The notes under the pieces are model-generated. The model was given only the letters and a program-made list of their open reading frames with translations, did no database searches and was not told the origin of the DNA. This document shows, piece after piece, positions 6,154-10,429 of a stretch of 10,429 nucleotides of DNA. Position 1 is the stretch's first letter, and the number at the start of each line of letters is the position of its first letter. The stretch is taken from contig CABUXM010000072.1 in NCBI GenBank assembly GCA_902495545.1, positions 1 to 10,429 on the forward strand, read 5' to 3'. Source of the stretch: an uncultured Collinsella sp. (GTDB lineage Bacteria; Actinomycetota; Coriobacteriia; Coriobacteriales; Coriobacteriaceae). Made by a program: the position numbers and the translations under genes.

Positions 6154-8355
6154 CTACTCGCTGTAGCGGGTGGCGATGGCGGCTTGTACCATGCCGGTGC
6201 TCATGAGGTAGGTCACCAGGAAGTAACCACCATAGGCCGCCAGGAAGATTGCACAGGTGAGGCCCACGGTACCGGCGATGCTCATGTTGCCGAACACGCT
6301 CACCAGCTCAATGATCACCTTGAGCGCCACAAAGGAGTGCGCCAGGCCCACTGTCAGCGGGAACAGGAAGAATACCGCTTGCTGCGCCATCACCGAATGG
6401 CGAATCTGGCGGTCGTCACAGCCGATCTGTGCCAGCACACGATAGCTGCGGCTGCCGTCGGCCACATTAGAGAGCTGCTGGATCGATAGGATTGCCGCGC
6501 ACGCAACGACCAGTACAAAGCCAATGTAGATGGCCAGATAGCTAATCATGCCGTTCATCTGCGCTGCTTGCGTGTACATCTCGGAACGCGTGATGAAGAC
6601 TCCCCATCCCCCCGGCTCCTTGCCGTCAACGAGCAGAATGTCGAGCATGGTGTATTTAATGCTCTCGTCTGCCTTGGTCACATCCATCCCCTGCTTGTAG
6701 TTAACGAGCAGATTACTGGAATACGGCTGCAGATTAAGCTGGGACAGCAGTTCATCGGCTACGACCACGGTACCGGGATTGCTGCCCATCGCCGAGTTGG
6801 CGATGGCCGCCATGTCCTCGTCCGACTTATCGGTTGCGGGCTTGAGCGTATGCCCGCCCAAGGTTAGGGCATGGCCGCCAGCCATATACTTGGTGTACAG
6901 GTCGCCCAGCTCACCGCCCATATCACACGTGAGCAGATACTGGTCGCGGCCAATGCTCACCGGCTCCTCGCCCATCATCTGGCGCAGTTTGTTGTACTGG
7001 CTCGCCGGCGTCACATACAGACCCATCGCATCGGCGTTGCTTCCCTCGAGCGCCTTGGGAAGCTTTTCGCCCATGGCCTTGCACATCTCACCCGCCACCA
7101 CCGAGGGGCCCGAGCCGCCAAGCGGGTAACTCAGATACGAATCGATCTGCACATGCTCACCAGCAACATCGGCAATATTGACATTCTTGCCGGTCTCGAC
7201 GCTGTTGTCCGCCGACTTGCGCTCGCCATGCCATGCAGCGTACAAATCGACCGTTGCATCGGCCAGCACCATGCGATCGGCCTCAGACGGATTGACATAC
7301 TCTTTGTAGTAGTCGAGCGTTTCGGGCGTGTAATAGACATACGTCTGAGACACGTCAACAGGGTTATAGCGCTCCAGGTTTTCGTTCATCACGTTGGCAA
7401 TCGACATACCACAGGTCACCGAGGTGATGGCCAAAAACAGGATCATCGCGATAACGCCCATCGAAAAGCACACCGTGTTGACCTTGGCCGCAAGCTGGCG
7501 CACGGTAAACATGTTAAGTCCGCGCCAATACACGCCGCGCAGGCTCTGCAGCAGCTTGATGAGCATGCCCGAGAGTCCCCAGAACAGGGCAAAGGTGCCA
7601 ACTGTAACCATAGCGGTCGTAATACCAAACTGGTTCATGGCCTCTTGCAGCTTGCTGTCCGTCGCGGTTAGCGGGAACCCATCACGTAGCAGACGGTAAT
7701 AGGCCACGCCCACAAGCACCACGCCCACGGCAAAGATGGCAATCGCGATCCAGGGGTTGCGTGTCTTGATGCTCTCGTTGCGGCGCTCGGCACCCATAAG
7801 CTCGATGAGTTTGGTACGACGCACGGCGCGAAGGTTCAGCAGTAGCGTGAGCACAAACATTACGAGCATGCAGGCAAGGGTCAGATTGAACGCATGCACC
7901 GAGAAAAAGAAGTGGAAATTGGCGATTTGCGTCTTAAAGAGCGAGGCCGTAAAGAACGTCATGAGCTGGGAGAGTCCCACACCTAGCACAATGCCGGCGA
8001 CAAAGGCCACGACCGACACTATCACGGTCTCGAGCGCCATGATCGTGGCGACGCGCCCACGCCCCATGCCGAGCACCTGGTACAGGCCAAACTCCTTCTT
8101 GCGGCGTTTCATGATGAAGTTATTGGCATACACCATCAAAAAGGCCATAACACCGGCCAAAAAGTACGTCAGGTCGCCGAGCATGCTGCCCACTACCTGC
8201 GCCAAGCCCTTTTCATCGATTCCGGCGATGTCGACCTGCATCGAGATGGTGTTAAAGGCATAGAAGACCGTAACGCCCAGGGTGAGCGTCAAAAGGTAGA
8301 CGAGGTAGTCGCGGCCGGCGCGGCGGACGTTGCCCCAAGCGAGTTTACAGAGCAT
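6154..8355 (-). CDS. BceB-like ABC permease of a peptide-resistance transporter
   Basis: A 733-aa FtsX-type permease with the layout of the BceB/VraE family: about seven membrane segments in the first 330 residues, a large outside domain of roughly 270 residues (about 330-600), then three more segments. The start KLAWGNVRRAGRDYLVYLLTL is typical of the family, as is the FtsX block at SNVADGSRSYRVLAQIG after the outside domain. Such permeases sense and detach antimicrobial peptides such as bacitracin or lantibiotics from lipid intermediates, in partnership with a two-component system (family knowledge). No such system lies in the window. I preferred ATG 8355, with GAGGG five bases before it, to an in-frame GTG at 8367. 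The start overlaps the ATPase stop by 11 bases, which implies translational coupling. A strong terminator follows. The family is clear; the particular drug is not. Confidence 0.9.
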   Translation of the reverse strand: MLCKLAWGNVRRAGRDYLVYLLTLTLGVTVFYAFNTISMQVDIAGIDEKGLAQVVGSMLGDLTYFLAGVMAFLMVYANNFIMKRRKKEFGLYQVLGMGRGRVATIMALETVIVSVVAFVAGIVLGVGLSQLMTFFTASLFKTQIANFHFFFSVHAFNLTLACMLVMFVLTLLLNLRAVRRTKLIELMGAERRNESIKTRNPWIAIAIFAVGVVLVGVAYYRLLRDGFPLTATDSKLQEAMNQFGITTAMVTVGTFALFWGLSGMLIKLLQSLRGVYWRGLNMFTVRQLAAKVNTVCFSMGVIAMILFLAITSVTCGMSIANVMNENLERYNPVDVSQTYVYYTPETLDYYKEYVNPSEADRMVLADATVDLYAAWHGERKSADNSVETGKNVNIADVAGEHVQIDSYLSYPLGGSGPSVVAGEMCKAMGEKLPKALEGSNADAMGLYVTPASQYNKLRQMMGEEPVSIGRDQYLLTCDMGGELGDLYTKYMAGGHALTLGGHTLKPATDKSDEDMAAIANSAMGSNPGTVVVADELLSQLNLQPYSSNLLVNYKQGMDVTKADESIKYTMLDILLVDGKEPGGWGVFITRSEMYTQAAQMNGMISYLAIYIGFVLVVACAAILSIQQLSNVADGSRSYRVLAQIGCDDRQIRHSVMAQQAVFFLFPLTVGLAHSFVALKVIIELVSVFGNMSIAGTVGLTCAIFLAAYGGYFLVTYLMSTGMVQAAIATRYSE

Positions 8356-9130
8356 CGGAGCCCTCACCGCCCATCATGGCAACGACCTCCATAATGCGGT
8401 CGAAGAACTCTCGGCGGTCGGTGTCGCCGCGGCGCAGCTCGGTGAAGATCTTGCCGTCGCGAATGAACAGCACGCGGCTCGTGTAGCTGGCGGCAAAGCT
8501 GTCATGCGTGACCATGAGCACGGTGGCGCGCAGGCGGCGATTGAGGGCCTCCAGGCTCTCGAGCAGCAGGCGGGCGCTCTTGGAATCGAGGGCGCCGGTG
8601 GGCTCGTCGGCCATGATCATGGTGGGGTCGGTGACGAGCGCGCGAGCCGCGGCAACGCGCTGCTGCTGACCGCCGGACATCTGGTAGGGATACTTGTCGA
8701 GCACCTGACTGATGGACAGGCGCGCTGCCACATCCTGCACGCGAGTCGAGATTTCTGCCGAGTTTGTGCGGGCGATGGTGAGCGGCAGGGCGATGTTCTC
8801 GCGTGCCGTGAGCGTATCGAGCAGGTTGGAGTCCTGGAAGATAAAGCCGAGCTCCTCGCGACGGAACTGCGAAAGCTTAGCCTGCTTCATGCGCGTCACG
8901 TCCTGCCCGTTAATGCGGATCGTGCCACTTGTGGCGCTATCGATGGTCGACACGCAGTTGAGCAACGTCGACTTGCCCGAGCCCGAAGCGCCCATGATGC
9001 CAACGAACTCGCCGCGGTTGACGGTAAAGCTGACGTCGTTGAGCGCGCGGGTCACGTTGCTCAACGCGCCGTATACCTTTTCGAGATGCGCGACCTCCAG
9101 TACCGGGGTCGCCATGTGCGTGGTTTGCAT
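8345..9130 (-). CDS. BceA-like ABC transporter ATPase
   Basis: A 261-aa ATPase of the MacB/LolD/BceA type. All motifs are present: Walker A GASGSGKST (47-55), Q-loop Gln 99 in FIFQDSNLLDTLT, signature MSGGQQQR (151-158), Walker B MIMADEP with Glu 176, D-loop ALDSKSA, and switch His 209. The phrases FRREELGFIFQD and NLLDTLTARENIALPL are characteristic of the peptide-resistance branch. The C-terminal 30 residues after the fold are typical in length. ATG 9130 is supported by AAAGGA six bases before it; an internal ATG at 9115 has no such site. It drives the permease encoded immediately downstream. The upstream region carries a 9-bp inverted repeat that partly covers the ribosome site, so control at this point is plausible. 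Confidence 0.93.
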   Translation of the reverse strand: MQTTHMATPVLEVAHLEKVYGALSNVTRALNDVSFTVNRGEFVGIMGASGSGKSTLLNCVSTIDSATSGTIRINGQDVTRMKQAKLSQFRREELGFIFQDSNLLDTLTARENIALPLTIARTNSAEISTRVQDVAARLSISQVLDKYPYQMSGGQQQRVAAARALVTDPTMIMADEPTGALDSKSARLLLESLEALNRRLRATVLMVTHDSFAASYTSRVLFIRDGKIFTELRRGDTDRREFFDRIMEVVAMMGGEGSDAL

Positions 9131-9140
9131 ACCGAGTCCT

Positions 9141-9178
9141 TTCTTGCGATTAGTCTACGGCATCTATAGTCGCAAGAA
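9141..9178 (-). promoter_or_regulatory. 9-bp inverted repeat upstream of the bceA-like gene
   Basis: TTCTTGCGA (9141-9149) and TCGCAAGAA (9170-9178) are perfectly complementary, with 20 bases between. The inner edge abuts the AAGGA ribosome site of the ATPase gene. On the - strand a TATAGA sits within the loop and could be a -10. It could be a repressor or activator site, or an RNA hairpin affecting translation start. Confidence 0.5.
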
Positions 9179-9213
9179 GACGAGTCGGCTACCATCGATA
9201 TGGCTTACGCTTG

Positions 9214-9231
9214 CCTTACCGTTGTGTAAGG
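9214..9231. promoter_or_regulatory. Short palindrome in the divergent promoter region
   Basis: CCTTAC (9214-9219) and GTAAGG (9226-9231) are separated by six bases, the size of a typical dimeric regulator site. It lies 47 bases before the TTG start of the Nudix-Vsr gene and 84 bases before the opposite bceA-like start. No convincing -35/-10 pair was found around it. Six-base arms are short, so this may be chance. Confidence 0.3.
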
Positions 9232-9278
9232 TACGGGTAGCCAGCCTGCCACGTGTTGATATTGAGAGAGGACTCCTG

Positions 9279-10268
9279 TTGAAGACTGTTCATGTTGCCG
9301 CTGGGATCATTCGCAAGGAAGGATCTGATGAGCTGCTTGCCGTGCAGCGCGGCTATGGCGACATGCAGGGACTTTGGGAATTCCCCGGCGGCAAGCTCAT
9401 GCGCGGCGAGACGCCCGAGGACGCCGTACGCCGCGAGCTTATGGAGGAGCTGCAGGTAAAAGTCACCAACCTGCGCGATTTCTATACCGTTGAGTACGAC
9501 TACCCCGATTTCCATCTCTCCATGGAGTGCTACTACTGCTCGCTCGCCGATGAATCCGATGAGCCCCAGAAGCACGACCGCCAGCTCGATATCCGCTGGA
9601 TTCCACGCACCTCACTTGCCACGGTGGAATGGATGCCCGCCGACAAGGGGCTCATTAATGCTCTGATTGAGTTGAAGGAAGATCGGCTTGAGGCCGACGG
9701 CACTGCCAACGACGCCGAGGCCGCCGCGACCGACGAGCCCGCCACCAAGCCCAATCGCGCACCTAAACGCCGCAGCAAAAAGCGCGCCAAGCCCGGCCTG
9801 CTCGACGGCATCGACACCTCGGACCTTTCCGCCGACGAGCGCGAACTGGTGCGCCGTCGCGCCGCCATCAAAAAGTCCATGAAGGGCAACAAGCGCGCCA
9901 ACACCAAACCCGAGCTGCTCGTTCGCCAGCGCCTGCGGGCAGCAGGTCTTACCGGCTATCGCTTGGAATGGAAGGTTCCCGGCAAGCCCGACATCGCCTT
10001 CCCCGGCCGCAAGATCGCCATCTTCGTCAACGGCTGCTTTTGGCACCGCTGCCCCAAGTGCAACCCCAGCCAGCCCAAGCGCAATGTTGAGTTTTGGGAG
10101 GCAAAGTTCCGTCGCAACGTCGAGCGCGACCGTGCCGCCGTGGCAGCGCTCACCGAAATGGGCTGGACGCCCATAACCATCTGGGAATGCGAACTCAAAA
10201 AGGACCGCATCGACGCCACGATGGAAAAGGTCATCGAGCAGGTGCGTGCCGCGGCACCGCAACGCTAA
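9279..10268 (+). CDS. Nudix hydrolase fused to Vsr-type mismatch endonuclease
   Basis: A single 329-aa frame with two enzyme domains. Residues 1 to about 135 are MutT-like: a Nudix box at 38-60 with G38, E44, R52-E53 and E56-E57, but Gln 59 where Gly is usual. MutT relatives hydrolyse oxidised or other nucleoside triphosphates. A linker of about 55 residues follows, acidic and Ala-rich, then very basic (PNRAPKRRSKKRAKP). Residues about 193-329 are a full Vsr domain: NTKPELLVR, KPDIAF with catalytic-type D238, NGCFWHRC (253-258), FWEAKFRRNVERDR and IWEC (C304). C253, H256/C258/C261 and C304 fit the structural zinc site of E. coli Vsr; Asn 251 stands at the place of its His 64. Vsr nicks T:G mismatches made by deamination at Dcm sites. 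I chose TTG 9279, since AGAGAGGA lies six bases before it; the frame stays open upstream only as the shadow of the opposite gene. No cytosine methylase is in the window. Confidence 0.88.
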   Translation: MKTVHVAAGIIRKEGSDELLAVQRGYGDMQGLWEFPGGKLMRGETPEDAVRRELMEELQVKVTNLRDFYTVEYDYPDFHLSMECYYCSLADESDEPQKHDRQLDIRWIPRTSLATVEWMPADKGLINALIELKEDRLEADGTANDAEAAATDEPATKPNRAPKRRSKKRAKPGLLDGIDTSDLSADERELVRRRAAIKKSMKGNKRANTKPELLVRQRLRAAGLTGYRLEWKVPGKPDIAFPGRKIAIFVNGCFWHRCPKCNPSQPKRNVEFWEAKFRRNVERDRAAVAALTEMGWTPITIWECELKKDRIDATMEKVIEQVRAAAPQR

Positions 10269-10353
10269 CAGCGAGCATTCACACGCTCCGCACGTCCGCG
10301 CCACGTCTACGCCACAAACCTTAGAAAGCCCTTAAGCTCAAAACCTTTCAAGA

Positions 10354-10394
10354 GTGTTACTCAATAGCCTTGACCTGCGGTTTCATCGTAACAC
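10354..10394. repeat. Inverted repeat after the Nudix-Vsr gene
   Basis: GTGTTAC (10354-10360) and GTAACAC (10388-10394) enclose 27 bases that include TGACCTGCGGTTTCAT (10371-10386), a near copy of 5985-6000. There is no T run, so it is not a convincing terminator. The rest of 10269-10429 shows no gene or RNA that I can support, and the window ends before the context is clear. Confidence 0.4.
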
Positions 10395-10429
10395 CAAACC
10401 AGGTTAAGCCTTTCTTTAGCGCTTCTTTG

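Noticed and set aside
5947..6489. 180-aa + strand reading frame starting in the palindromic element
   Set aside because: It crosses the element, the - strand terminator and the permease 3' end, with no recognisable protein features.
6871..7671. Long + strand reading frame of 266 aa
   Set aside because: It is entirely opposite the BceB-like permease, His/Arg-rich and without a ribosome site; a shadow of the real gene.
8356..8367. GTG start of the permease at 8367
   Set aside because: ATG 8355 has a better placed GAGGG and gives the family-typical N-terminus.
8712..9278. Extension of the Nudix-Vsr frame upstream to a 518-aa protein
   Set aside because: This part lies opposite the bceA-like gene and reads as low-complexity Arg/Ser shadow. 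The Nudix fold begins right after TTG 9279, which has a good ribosome site.
10269..10429. tRNA or other structural RNA at the end of the window
   Set aside because: No cloverleaf, CCA end or known RNA motif could be traced on either strand.

Overview
The window looks like a chromosomal stretch of a gut actinobacterium of class Coriobacteriia, most probably Collinsella or a close relative. The signs are two LuxR-type regulators built on membrane domains (a style abundant in that class), a BceAB-type peptide-resistance transporter, GC-rich codon use in the right half, and many small palindromic intergenic elements. The genus is inferred from style, not from a marker gene.

Left part (1-1340): a consensus-like -35 box, a roughly 200-base leader rich in inverted repeats, a 7-TM LuxR regulator on the + strand (279-1244), and two tandem stem-loops at its end, the second a textbook terminator. 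Next (1354-1492) come four copies of a 15-17 bp motif in strictly alternating orientation, on a period of about 40.5 bp.

Middle part (1563-5690), all on the - strand and visibly less GC-rich than the right part: a 577-aa membrane LuxR protein with two separate HTH domains, then a permease-ATPase fused ABC transporter, then a 117-aa protein with a signal peptide and three cysteines in the mature part. The last two genes are nearly fused (2 bases between stop and start). I read this as one regulated secretion, immunity or sensing cassette of unknown substrate. It is bracketed by a 130-bp direct repeat (1211-1340 and 5792-5921, about 116/130 identical). The repeat is the 3' end of a luxR gene plus its terminators: intact on the left, and a decayed stump on the right. 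This suggests the cassette arrived by insertion or recombination at a luxR 3' end.

Right part: a 119-bp palindromic element (5932-6050), a - strand terminator, and a BceB/BceA-like ABC permease and ATPase pair (6154-9130, - strand, overlapping by 11 bases). Across a 148-base divergent promoter region with two palindromes lies a + strand gene (9279-10268) encoding a single protein with an N-terminal MutT-like Nudix domain and a C-terminal Vsr-type mismatch endonuclease. This joins nucleotide-pool cleaning to mismatch nicking in one polypeptide. The last 161 bases hold no gene that I can support.

The most novel candidates are the Nudix-Vsr fusion, the double-HTH membrane regulator with its ABC fusion and secreted Cys protein, and the direct-repeat bracket around that cassette.
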